The notes below the pieces were generated by a model, which was not told the DNA's origin, did no database searches, and saw nothing but the letters and a program-made list of their open reading frames with translations. A stretch of DNA of 64,000 bases from NCBI RefSeq assembly GCF_900130045.1, contig NZ_FQXT01000003.1, forward strand, positions 1 to 64,000, read 5' to 3'. Positions 9,303-18,577 of the stretch are shown piece after piece. The first letter of the stretch is position 1. Every line of letters starts with the position of its first letter. The position numbers and the translations under genes were made by a program. This DNA comes from Leeuwenhoekiella palythoae. Lineage in GTDB: Bacteria; Bacteroidota; Bacteroidia; Flavobacteriales; Flavobacteriaceae.

Positions 9303-9331
9303 CCCCCCTATAAAAAGATAGTTTGTCCCCC
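9303..9331. promoter_or_regulatory. Candidate HTCS operator: two C-tract half sites
   Basis: In the 220-bp divergent region between HTCS 1 and the GH43 gene, two C-tracts (CCCCCC at 9303-9308 and CCCCC at 9327-9331, each followed by T) lie about 23 bp apart in direct orientation. They stand out in otherwise AT-rich DNA. Direct half-sites two helical turns apart suit an AraC-type dimer. Assignment is inference. Apart from this the 9219-9438 gap shows only AT-rich promoter-like sequence. Confidence 0.4.
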
Positions 9332-9438
9332 TTGATCAATCTTTGAATTAATGAAAATTGCAATAGAATATGATTAACTATTTCGATTTCGCTGCGTAAA
9401 TATAATCCAAACGTTTAACAGAATATAACATTCCAGAC

Positions 9439-10599
9439 ATGTTTACTAATTATATTAAAGTCTTCCAATTAATTGCTGCGGTAATTCTAAGTGCATCTGT
9501 CTACGGTCAAAAAAACGACCACAGTAGTTTTTTTCCAGGCAAACTTTGGCCAGATAATGATGGTAATCATATCAATGCACATGGTGGTGGTATTTTATAC
9601 CATAACGAGAATTATTATTGGTATGGTGAACATAAAGGGGCAAATAGTCTAGCTGAAGTTGGGGTTCGCGTATATAAGTCAAAAGATTTAATCAATTGGT
9701 CTAATGAGGGGGTGGCATTAGAAGTAAGTACAGATCCCAATTCAGAAATTACGATTGGGTCAGTTATAGAGCGTCCTAAAGTCATTTTTAATAAGAAAAC
9801 AAAATTATTTGTTATGTGGTTTCATTTGGAGCTTAAGGGACAAGGTTATGCTGCCGCCCGTACTGCGGTAGCCACAAGTCAATCACCCACAGGCCCCTTT
9901 AAATATATTCAATCATTTAGGCCCAATCAAAAATCATGGCCTCAGAATTTTGAGTTATCACAAACCCAAGAAAATCTTGAAGAGCAGCATCTTGAATGGT
10001 GGACGGAGGAATGGCATCAGGCCCTTGTGGATGGCCTGTATGTACGTCGAGATTTTAAAAAAGGGCAAATGTCGCGAGATATGACAGTGTTTGTAGATGA
10101 TGATGATACAGCGTACCACATTAGTAGTTCAGAAGAGAATCAAACCTTACATATTTCTAAGCTCACTGATGATTATTTAGGATTCTCAAAGGAATGGGTA
10201 AGAGTCAAACCTGGAGGCCAGAATGAAGCTCCTGCTGTTTTTAAACATAAGGAAACCTATTACATGATAACTTCAGGACTTACAGGATGGAAGCCCAACA
10301 AAGCCCGGTCTTTTAAAGCTAAGTCCATGTTTGGGCCTTGGGAAAAGCTAGCAAATCCAGCTAAAGGAAAAAATGCAGATGTGACATTTTTTTCTCAAAG
10401 CACCTATGTATTGCCCATAAATAGAGCAGAAGGTATTTATATATATATGGGGGATAGATGGAATCCTAAGAAACATAGTGATGGTAGATATATCTGGCTA
10501 CCGCTTGTCGTCAAACAAGGGCAACCAGCAATGGAATGGCAGGATGAATGGAGTTTAGATCAACTAAAATATATTTCAGATAACCACAAAGCAGATTAG
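9439..10599 (+). CDS. GH43 enzyme, exo-beta-1,3-galactanase-like (GH43_24 type)
   Basis: A 386-residue secreted five-bladed propeller glycosidase with a signal peptide (cleavage near SVYGQ). HGGGILYHNENYYWYGEH, ERPKVIFNKKTKLFVMWFH, MSRDMTVFVDDDDTAYH and a C-terminal YMGDRWNP...YIWLPL follow the pattern I recall for exo-beta-1,3-galactanases. The probable acid is Glu263 (NEAPAVFK) and a Gln, Gln320 in FSQSTYV, occupies the place of the missing Asp base; their spacing (57) is close to that of the fungal enzyme Pc1,3Gal43A (recalled Glu208/Gln263). It would release galactose from beta-1,3-galactan backbones. First gene of the operon controlled by HTCS 1, followed by susC. Confidence 0.8.
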   Translation: MFTNYIKVFQLIAAVILSASVYGQKNDHSSFFPGKLWPDNDGNHINAHGGGILYHNENYYWYGEHKGANSLAEVGVRVYKSKDLINWSNEGVALEVSTDPNSEITIGSVIERPKVIFNKKTKLFVMWFHLELKGQGYAAARTAVATSQSPTGPFKYIQSFRPNQKSWPQNFELSQTQENLEEQHLEWWTEEWHQALVDGLYVRRDFKKGQMSRDMTVFVDDDDTAYHISSSEENQTLHISKLTDDYLGFSKEWVRVKPGGQNEAPAVFKHKETYYMITSGLTGWKPNKARSFKAKSMFGPWEKLANPAKGKNADVTFFSQSTYVLPINRAEGIYIYMGDRWNPKKHSDGRYIWLPLVVKQGQPAMEWQDEWSLDQLKYISDNHKAD

Positions 10600-10709
10600 T
10601 AACCAAAAACAAACATATGAGAAACCTAAAAAAACTTAAGCAAATAACGAATATGTCATTTTAATCAAACAGAATTAATTTTTATAGAAAAACATTACAT
10701 CAACAGATT

Positions 10710-13700
10710 ATGATACAACAATTAATACGAGTGAAACACTTTTTAAGGTGTCTTGTGCTCCTACTTGCGCTTGGATTTGGGGCCCAATTTAAGGCGCATA
10801 GTTTAGATGAGCTACCACAACAAATCATAACAGGTACTGTTTATGACGGTAGTGATAGCAACCAACCATTAATAGGTGTAACGGTTGTGGAAAAGGGAAC
10901 TCAAAACGGTACTTCTACTGATTTTGACGGGAACTATTCTATACGCGTTTCACCAGGATCAACCTTGGTATTTTCCTTTGTGGGTTTTGAAACTAAAGAA
11001 GTCCTCGTTAGTGATCAAGAAAGTATTAACGTCTCTCTAAACTTAAGTTCAGAGTCGCTAGAAGAGACAGTGGTAATTGCATTCGGAGGAAAACAGCTGA
11101 AAGAAAGTCAGGTGAGTTCAATAGCCACAATTAATCCTGCAGAGCTTAAAGGGCCTACAAATAACCTAACTAATATGATTGCTGGGAGGGTTCCTGGGAT
11201 GGTATCCTTTCAAAGGTCGGGAGAACCAGGAGCAGACAATTCAGATTTCTTTATACGTGGTTTAAGTACCTTTGGTTCAGGTAAGCGCAATCCATTAATT
11301 TTAATAGATAACATAGAGTCTACATCAACAGATCTTGCACGTCTACAACCTGATGATATTGATACATTTTCTGTACTTAAAGATGCTGCCGCAGCTTCAG
11401 TTTATGGAGCTAGAGGGGCAAACGGAGTTATCTTAATCACTACAAAAAGCGGTAAGGCAGGTAAAGCAAAGTTTAGTGCACGTGCTGCTTCTCGTATTTC
11501 TACTAACACAAGAAATTTTGAATTTGCAGATAACATCACATATATGCAACTAGCAAATGAGGCTGCGCTTACTCGTGACCCTCTTGCCATTTTACCGTAT
11601 TCTCAAATTAAAATTGACCGTACTGCAGCAGGAGATAATCCGTATTTATACCCTAGCAATAATTGGATTGATCAGATACTAAAAGAGTATACCATAAATC
11701 AAAGTTTCAATATAAGTGCAAGTGGAGGGTCTGAACGTGCACGATATTATGTTTCAGGCACCTATAATATTGATAATGGAATTTTAGATGTGAATCCAAT
11801 AAATAATTTTAATAGTAATATTAAACTACAGAACTATTCATTACGAAGTAAACTAGATATTGATTTAACTCCTACTACTCTTGCAACAGTCAATATATAT
11901 GGTCAGTTTGACGACTATAATGGTCCAATATCTAATGGGGGTGATATTATCGCTTCTACAGTTAATGCTAATCCAGTTGCATTCACATCAATTTTTCCAT
12001 CAGAATTATACCCATTAGCCGAGCATCCGCTTTTTGGTAATTCACCTTTATCTCTGGCAAGCAATGCCTTGTATACAAATCCCTATGCCGAAATGGTTAA
12101 AGGATATAGAACTACTAAAAACTCTACAGTACAAGCTCAAATTGCTATTGATCAAAAATTAGACTTTATTACCGAAGGGTTAAAAATAGGAACTATGAAT
12201 TATATACGTAGATATAATACTTATTCGATTAGTAGATCATACAATCCCTTCTTTTATCAAGCTTCTAGAAACCCACTTAATGATGGTGTTTTACTTAGTG
12301 TTATTAATGATGGTACACAATCTTCTATAGGAACCCCTGGTACTGAATTTTTAAATCTTTCAGGAGAAAATAATGAATCCAACTCTAGAATTTACAATCA
12401 ATTCACGCTGAATTACGACAGAGTATTTGCTGAAAAACATGCGGTTTCTGGTTTTTTAATCAATGTATTACAAAGTTATGAAACAACTGAATTTAGTAGT
12501 CTGCAAGAATCATTACAATATAGAAACCATACATTTTCGGGGCGATTTACCTATGCATTTGATAAACGCTATATAGGTGAATTCAGTTTCGGTTATAATG
12601 GTTCTGAGCGTTTCGATCGAAGCAATAGATATGGTTTTTTCCCTTCTTTTGGAGTGAGTTATGTAATTTCAAATGAGGATTATTTTTCTAACTTAAAAGA
12701 AACTATCAGTAATCTTAAGCTGCGATTTACTTATGGAAAGGCTGGGAATGATGAAATAGGAAATCTTGATGAGGACAGATTCTTTTACCTGTCGAGTGTA
12801 AATACAAATAATGGAGGTTTCGGAGCCACATTTGGACAAGATTATAATTTTTATAGACCTGGTATTTCAATTGATAGATATGCAAATGCAGCAATTGGGT
12901 GGGAAGTTTCAGAACAATATAATCTAGGTATCGATATCGGGTTATGGCGTGATTTAAACTTTACAGCAGAAATTTACAAGCAAAACAGGTCAAATATTTT
13001 ACAGCGTCGTACAGAAATTGGAGACGTTATTGGGCTAACCGCACAACCGCAGGTTAATTTTGCTGAGTTAGAATCTAAAGGTGTAGATTTATCATTGGAT
13101 TATAATAGACAGATTAATCAAGAATGGTGGACACAGGCACGAGCAACGCTCACCTATGCTACAAATGAAGTAAAACAGACAAATGAGCTTAATTATCCAG
13201 ATAATCTTAGCTATTTATCACAAGTTGGTAATAATGCAAGCCAGATGTATGGTTATATAGCAGAGCGTTTGTTTACAGATCAAGAAGAGGTTAACAATTC
13301 GCCTACGCAATTTGGTAATTATACCGGAGGAGATATTAAGTATAGAGATGTTAATGGAGATGGAGTCATAACCTCTTTAGATCGTGTGCCAATTGGCTTA
13401 CCAACAACTCCTGAAATTATTTATGGTTTTGGAGGAACAGTAGGATATAAAGACTTTGACCTAAGTGTTTTCTTTCAAGGATCAGCACGATCATCCTTTC
13501 AAATAAGCCCTACTGATATTTCTCCTTTCGTATTAGGAACAGGAAATGAAACCGGACAACAAAATGGATTACTAAGACTAATTGCAGAAAGTTATTGGTC
13601 TGAAGATAATCGTGATTCTTATGCTTTTTGGCCACGTTTGAGTCCGAATATTGTTGAAAATAATGTGCAAAGTTCGTCTTGGTGGCTACAAAACAATGAT

Positions 13701-13910
13701 TTTCTAAGACTTAAAAATTTAGAGATTGGCTATAGAGCATCAGAGAAGCTGGTAGACGCCTTAGGTATACGATCTCTACGTATTTATGCAAGTGGAATAA
13801 ACCTAGCTGTATGGAGCAGTTTTGACCTATGGGATCCAGAGATGGGTAGTAACGGTTTGGGTTACCCTATTCAATCTACCTACAATCTAGGGGTTCAATT
13901 TGACTTTTAA
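10710..13910 (+). CDS. susC: SusC/RagA-type TonB-linked outer-membrane transporter
   Basis: A 1066-residue outer-membrane transporter: signal peptide, carboxypeptidase-regulatory-like domain (about 38-115, with GVTVVEKGTQNGTSTDFDGNY), TonB plug (LKESQVSSIATINPAEL ... DAAAASVYGARGANGVILITTKSG, about 125-245) and a 22-strand barrel ending in an aromatic residue (GVQFDF). It imports oligosaccharide with the adjacent SusD lid, using TonB energy. The pairing with SusD (16-nt gap) is diagnostic of a polysaccharide utilization locus. The 110-nt gap before it holds a 15-codon ATG ORF but no other evident gene. The symbol denotes the family, not a starch substrate. Confidence 0.95.
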   Translation: MIQQLIRVKHFLRCLVLLLALGFGAQFKAHSLDELPQQIITGTVYDGSDSNQPLIGVTVVEKGTQNGTSTDFDGNYSIRVSPGSTLVFSFVGFETKEVLVSDQESINVSLNLSSESLEETVVIAFGGKQLKESQVSSIATINPAELKGPTNNLTNMIAGRVPGMVSFQRSGEPGADNSDFFIRGLSTFGSGKRNPLILIDNIESTSTDLARLQPDDIDTFSVLKDAAAASVYGARGANGVILITTKSGKAGKAKFSARAASRISTNTRNFEFADNITYMQLANEAALTRDPLAILPYSQIKIDRTAAGDNPYLYPSNNWIDQILKEYTINQSFNISASGGSERARYYVSGTYNIDNGILDVNPINNFNSNIKLQNYSLRSKLDIDLTPTTLATVNIYGQFDDYNGPISNGGDIIASTVNANPVAFTSIFPSELYPLAEHPLFGNSPLSLASNALYTNPYAEMVKGYRTTKNSTVQAQIAIDQKLDFITEGLKIGTMNYIRRYNTYSISRSYNPFFYQASRNPLNDGVLLSVINDGTQSSIGTPGTEFLNLSGENNESNSRIYNQFTLNYDRVFAEKHAVSGFLINVLQSYETTEFSSLQESLQYRNHTFSGRFTYAFDKRYIGEFSFGYNGSERFDRSNRYGFFPSFGVSYVISNEDYFSNLKETISNLKLRFTYGKAGNDEIGNLDEDRFFYLSSVNTNNGGFGATFGQDYNFYRPGISIDRYANAAIGWEVSEQYNLGIDIGLWRDLNFTAEIYKQNRSNILQRRTEIGDVIGLTAQPQVNFAELESKGVDLSLDYNRQINQEWWTQARATLTYATNEVKQTNELNYPDNLSYLSQVGNNASQMYGYIAERLFTDQEEVNNSPTQFGNYTGGDIKYRDVNGDGVITSLDRVPIGLPTTPEIIYGFGGTVGYKDFDLSVFFQGSARSSFQISPTDISPFVLGTGNETGQQNGLLRLIAESYWSEDNRDSYAFWPRLSPNIVENNVQSSSWWLQNNDFLRLKNLEIGYRASEKLVDALGIRSLRIYASGINLAVWSSFDLWDPEMGSNGLGYPIQSTYNLGVQFDF

Positions 13911-13926
13911 TTTAAGATTTTAATAG

Positions 13927-15894
13927 ATGAAGACTATAATATTTAAAAAATTAATTAAGCAGGGAATCGGGGCGTTATTATTGCTGGTCTTGTTGAACAG
14001 TACATATTCTTGCCAAGATGATTATCTAGACGTAGTACCTGATGGATTAGCAACCGTTGACAAGGTTTTTAATCTGAGACAAGAGGCTGAGAAGTACTTA
14101 TTTACTTGTTATTCCTATATGCCACGTTTAGGAGACCCTCGTAGAAATGCAGGATTTTTAGCAGGGGATGAAATGTGGGTCCCTGACAATCGTGAAAATG
14201 GGGATTATTTTGCCTTAGAAATAGCTCTTGGAAGACAGCGCGTTTCAAACCCGTATTTTAATGTGTGGCAAGGAGAATATCAAGCAGGAGCTCCATACGA
14301 CGGACCAGAGATCTGGGATGGAATAAGGCACTGTAATATTTTTATAGAGAATATGTCTGATGAAAATAACGTACCTGATATTACTCAATCAGAACGAGAA
14401 CGATGGATAGCTGAAGCTAAATTCCTCAAGGCGTATTATCATTTTTATTTGACAAAATTCTATGGAGCAATACCTGTTATGAGAGAGAATATTTCAATAG
14501 ATGCTCCCACCGAAGAGTTTGATGTTACAAGAGCCCCATATGATGAAGCTATAGCATATATAGTTGAATTGTTAGACGAGGCAGCAGCAGTACTTCCTCC
14601 TGTAATTGCGGATATCAATACAGAATTGGGGAGAATTACTTCAGTTACAGCAAGATCATTAAAAGCAAGAGTATTGGTTACGGCAGCGAGTCCTCTTTAT
14701 AATGGTAATGAGGATTTAGCTGTTGTAGTAAATAAAGATGGAACACCTCTTTATAATAACACCTATGAGCCTAACAAGTGGCAACTCGCTGCAGACGCAG
14801 CTAAAGATGCAATAGATGCTGCGGAAGCATCAGGCTTGAGGCTTTTTGAATTTAATGAGTCAGTGACAGGGTTTGATTTAACAGATACTACCGTCACTAA
14901 ATTGAGTATACGAAATGCTATTACAGACCCAGAGAGTATAGAAATTATATGGCCAAACACACAAAGTCTTACTCTTGGTGAAGATGGACTACAAGCAAGT
15001 GCCATGGCACCACTAGAGGTAGGTCATAATACGCGTGTAGCGCGTAAGGTATTATCGCCAACAATAACAATGGCAAAACTGTTTTATACAGATAATGGTG
15101 TACCAATTACAGAAGATCGTAATTACGATTTTAATGATATTAGAGAATTAAGAGAGGCTACTCCAGAAGAACGTTTTAACATTGAAGAGGGATATCGAAC
15201 TTCAAGATTAAATTTTGATAGAGAACCTCGATTTTATGCAGATTTAGGTTTTGATGGCAGTACTTGGTATAAACGCGATGCTCTAGGAGATGAAACTAAA
15301 TGGCATATTGAAGGAAAATTTGGTGATTATTCAGGAAGTGATCATCCTTTCTTTTTTAATGAGACAGGGTACTATTGTAAGAAATTAGTTAATTGGAGAA
15401 TGACCTTTAGCAATGATGGCGGTAGTTTTGAAAACTATGCTTGGCCAGAGATGCGTTTGGCAGAGTTATACCTCTTGTATGCAGAGGCTCTTAATGAAAC
15501 CCAAGGTCCAAGTTCAGATGTTTACAACTATTTAGACCTCATTAGAGATAGAGCAGGTCTAGATGGAGTTGTAGAGTCGTGGGCTAATCATTCGGTCAAT
15601 CCTAACAAGCCGCTATCACAAGATGGTTTAAGAAGTATTATTCAACAAGAGCGTATGATTGAATTAGCATTTGAAGGTCAACGCTATTGGGATTTACTAA
15701 GATGGAAAAGAGCGGTCGAAGAATTCAATGACGATGTTCAAGGTTGGAATGTATTTGGTGATGATGAGGCGTCATACTATCAAGTGCGCACCATTCATCT
15801 GCAAAGTTTTGTATCTCCCAGAGATTATTTCTGGCCACTAAGTGAAACTTCTTTAATAAGAAACACAAATCTGGTTCAAAATCCAGGTTGGTAA
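13927..15894 (+). CDS. susD: SusD/RagB-type surface glycan-binding lipoprotein
   Basis: A 655-residue lipoprotein with lipobox STYSC (Cys29), the N-terminal SusD-like signature (YLDVVPDGLATVDKVF, then KYLFTCYSYMP) and the C-terminal RagB/SusD domain (RLAELYLLYAEALNET, YLDLIRDRAGL, IIQQERMIELAFEGQRYWDLLRWKR). These are TPR-based surface proteins that cap the SusC barrel and bind the glycan. At 655 residues it is longer than the starch SusD (about 550), so it has loop insertions. Directly downstream of susC and probably translationally linked to the next gene, whose ORF overlaps its stop. Confidence 0.95.
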   Translation: MKTIIFKKLIKQGIGALLLLVLLNSTYSCQDDYLDVVPDGLATVDKVFNLRQEAEKYLFTCYSYMPRLGDPRRNAGFLAGDEMWVPDNRENGDYFALEIALGRQRVSNPYFNVWQGEYQAGAPYDGPEIWDGIRHCNIFIENMSDENNVPDITQSERERWIAEAKFLKAYYHFYLTKFYGAIPVMRENISIDAPTEEFDVTRAPYDEAIAYIVELLDEAAAVLPPVIADINTELGRITSVTARSLKARVLVTAASPLYNGNEDLAVVVNKDGTPLYNNTYEPNKWQLAADAAKDAIDAAEASGLRLFEFNESVTGFDLTDTTVTKLSIRNAITDPESIEIIWPNTQSLTLGEDGLQASAMAPLEVGHNTRVARKVLSPTITMAKLFYTDNGVPITEDRNYDFNDIRELREATPEERFNIEEGYRTSRLNFDREPRFYADLGFDGSTWYKRDALGDETKWHIEGKFGDYSGSDHPFFFNETGYYCKKLVNWRMTFSNDGGSFENYAWPEMRLAELYLLYAEALNETQGPSSDVYNYLDLIRDRAGLDGVVESWANHSVNPNKPLSQDGLRSIIQQERMIELAFEGQRYWDLLRWKRAVEEFNDDVQGWNVFGDDEASYYQVRTIHLQSFVSPRDYFWPLSETSLIRNTNLVQNPGW

Positions 15895-15911
15895 AATTAA
15901 AAATTAGCAAT

Positions 15912-17117
15912 ATGAAAACGATTATTTTAAAAAAGATTGCCTTTGCCTTTGTGCTGGCGCTTTTATGTAGTTGTTCTGAAGAAGTAGAACAAATACCTTT
16001 GGAGTCTAACAGTATAGCTCCACAGCAAGTAACTAATATTAAGGTAGAAAATTTACCAGGTAAAGCGCGGCTTACATATACTTTACCGAAAGATCAAGAT
16101 TTACTCTATATAAAAGCAAATTATACATTACCCACAGGTCGAGAGATGGAAGTTAAATCTTCATATTACTCAAACGCTATGCTGTTAGAAGGTTTCACCG
16201 GAAATGATGATATAAATGTTGATGTGGTAGCTGTAAATCGTAGTGAGGTAGAGTCAGATCCAGTGAGTATAACCGTAAATCCATTACCTTCTCCCATTTT
16301 TGATGTTTATAATAGCTTGGATGTAGGAGAAGCTTTCGGTGGAATTTACATCAACGCTGAAAACCCGGAGAGAATGGACTTAGCTATTTTGGTACTAAAT
16401 AAAAATGAAGATGGTGACTATGTAGCGAGTCCTAACAGTATCTATACTTCTACAAATGATATTAAAAGCAGAATACGTGGTTTAGATACTATTGCTAAAG
16501 ATTTTGCATTTACTATTCGTGATCGCTGGCTTAACTATACAGATACTTTAGAAAGGACGATAACACCTCTTTTTGAAGAAGCCATCCCAAAATCAAATTA
16601 TGGAGATTTACGATTACCTAACGATGCACCAGGTCACAATTCGACCCCTAAAAGTGGGATGTGGGATAATGATATACTTAATTGGCCACGTTGTTATCTA
16701 ACACAAGGTAACTTTCTAGAAGACACACATATTACAAGTTTTGATATTGGAAAATTAACAAAGCTAAGTCGTATTGTAATCTGGGATTACCCTGAATATT
16801 ACAATGGAGGTAGAGAATACTACTATAACGTGTGTATGAAAGAATTTGAAATTTATGGTTCTGCAGAGCTTGAACCAACGGGAGATTTAGATAAATGGAC
16901 TTTATTAGGTTCTTATGAACAAGTCAAACCTTCTGGCTTGCCTTATGGACAAAGCACTAGTGAAGATTTTGAAGCTGCTAATAGTGGATTTAGTTGGGAT
17001 ATTGACCCAAATGCAGAGCCTGTGAGATACATAAGAATACATATGATAGATAATTGGGCAGGAACATACTCTATGGGAATCTCAGAACTACAGGTTTATG
17101 GTAATTCTAACTTTTAA
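15912..17117 (+). CDS. DUF4959/DUF5126/DUF5000-type surface lipoprotein
   Basis: I chose ATG 15912, not the upstream in-frame ATG 15888, because it starts a clean lipoprotein signal (MKTIILKKIAF...LCSC, Cys21). The 401-residue protein has an Ig-like N-terminal part beginning QVTNIKVENLPGKARLTYTLP (DUF4959 pattern), a middle beta domain (DUF5126 pattern), and a C-terminal discoidin-like domain (FDIGKLTKLSRIVIWDYPEYYNGGREYYYNVCMKEFEIYG, split here only to mark the motif) of the DUF5000 type. Such proteins follow SusCD in many loci and are thought to be surface glycan-binding proteins. Spaced 17 nt from susD. Confidence 0.85.
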   Translation: MKTIILKKIAFAFVLALLCSCSEEVEQIPLESNSIAPQQVTNIKVENLPGKARLTYTLPKDQDLLYIKANYTLPTGREMEVKSSYYSNAMLLEGFTGNDDINVDVVAVNRSEVESDPVSITVNPLPSPIFDVYNSLDVGEAFGGIYINAENPERMDLAILVLNKNEDGDYVASPNSIYTSTNDIKSRIRGLDTIAKDFAFTIRDRWLNYTDTLERTITPLFEEAIPKSNYGDLRLPNDAPGHNSTPKSGMWDNDILNWPRCYLTQGNFLEDTHITSFDIGKLTKLSRIVIWDYPEYYNGGREYYYNVCMKEFEIYGSAELEPTGDLDKWTLLGSYEQVKPSGLPYGQSTSEDFEAANSGFSWDIDPNAEPVRYIRIHMIDNWAGTYSMGISELQVYGNSNF

Positions 17118-17127
17118 AATCAGAAAA

Positions 17128-18345
17128 ATGAAGAATATTTATAAATATATACTGTTTGCATTTGCTGGCATACTCTCATTATATTGGTCGTGTACGAGCG
17201 AAGAATATGACGACTACAAAGAGTTTACAGCAGGTGGAGAAATTAGTTATACAGAGAAGATTGATTCGTTGAAAACCTTTTCTGGTAACAATAGAATAAT
17301 GATACAGGGTATTATAAATGCAGACCCTAAAATCACACAATTTTGAGTATTTTGGAATGATAAAAGAGACTCTGTTGCAGTACCAGTTACTCGATCAGAG
17401 GGTATTGATACTCTTGAAGTGATAATTGATGGAATAGAAGAAAATATCTATAATTTTGAGTTGCGTACCTATGATGATCAAGGTAATAAATCGCTGGCTT
17501 CAAATATTACAGGTGTTGTTTATGGCGAGCGTTATCAGAACACCTTATTTAATCGCCCTGTTGTAGCAAATAATTTGATTGAGGATAGTTTATCTATAGA
17601 ATATGCATCGATGGATTTGACAACAGGAGTCATCGGCACAGAGATTATTTACACCAATACTTCTGATAACCAAGTGACAACCTTTGTGGCTATTGAAGAG
17701 GACTTCAAATCAATTTTAGATTATAAACCTCAGTCTACCTATAAGTACCGTACGGTATTTATTCCAGAAGAAACGGCAATTGACACTTTCTATACTGAGT
17801 ACATATCTTTTACGCCCATTTCTAAACCGGTTATTCTTAATGCTGCAATTCCATTTAAGGCAGTATCAACAGCTGGTAGATGGGGGATTTTAGAAGATTG
17901 GACCACGACAGACCCTGTAAAAATTCATAATGGTCAAGGTGGCTGGGATGAATGGAACGGCAATATTTTTAATATTGAATCAGGATGGGGAGCTCCCGCA
18001 ATTACTAACGGTAAGATCTACCAAAGTGTGATGGTTGAGCCTGCATCCTATACACTTAATGTGCTGATTAGGGATACAAACCATAGCCTAGACGATGCAG
18101 GAGGTTCCTTCTTTGTTGTTGCAGAAGGCGAAACATTACCTGATGTTGCAGATGTGCTTACCTCAGACAGTGTTTTAGCCCAAAAGCGAATTAATAGTGC
18201 GTTGGGTACAGAGTACACCTACAGTCTGAATTTTACAGTAGATGAAGCGATGACCATAACCATTGGTCAAATCACAACACAATGGGGTGAAACTCCCGGA
18301 AGATTTTGTAATATCAGATCTTGGGATATCATAGTAGCCGAATAA
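17128..18345 (+). pseudogene. DUF4998/DUF5013-type lipoprotein gene with in-frame TGA
   Basis: Start ATG 17128 gives a lipoprotein signal (LSLYWSC) and the DUF4998 opening (KEFTAGGEISYTEKIDSLKTFSGNNRIMIQGIINADPKI). A TGA at 17344-17346 interrupts it; the same frame continues without shift through VFWNDKRDSVAVPV and the rest of DUF4998, then a C-terminal DUF5013-like beta-sandwich (GRWGILEDWTTTDPVKIHNGQGG ... CNIRSWDIIVAE) to 18345. Both halves are well preserved, so the lesion is recent, is a sequencing error, or is read through; a single C-to-T change from CGA (Arg) would explain it. Normally the protein would be a surface glycan-binding accessory of this locus. GTG 17419 could restart only a signal-less fragment. 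Confidence 0.8.
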
Positions 18346-18358
18346 ATAAATCAAATTC

Positions 18359-18387
18359 AAAAGAGGCATCCTGGATGCCTCTTTTTT
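18359..18387 (+). terminator. Intrinsic terminator after the GH43-SusCD operon
   Basis: Arms AAAAGAGGCAT (18359-18369) and ATGCCTCTTTT (18375-18385) around a 5-nt loop, followed by further T residues. It closes the operon that starts with the GH43 gene. Confidence 0.85.
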
Positions 18388-18577
18388 AATTATATAGTAT
18401 TTAATTTTATTCAAATCACTGAATGATGCAGCTACTCTGTTATATGTATAGAGTTGTAAATTAGAAATTTTGATCGAACAATTATTCAAGAAAAAAATCA
18501 GCTTAAAGTAAGCAACAAGAATAAACTTTCTAGCACCTTAAATATCAATAGTATATTGATACAAAATTCCTCTGGTC

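Noticed and set aside
10617-10664. A 15-codon ATG ORF between the GH43 and susC genes
   Set aside because: Lys-rich and very short, with no homology I can recognise and no translation signal; treated as part of the susC leader.
18175-18489. Minus-strand open frame over the end of the DUF5013-type gene
   Set aside because: Overlaps a supported plus-strand domain and its terminator, and shows no protein-like motif.
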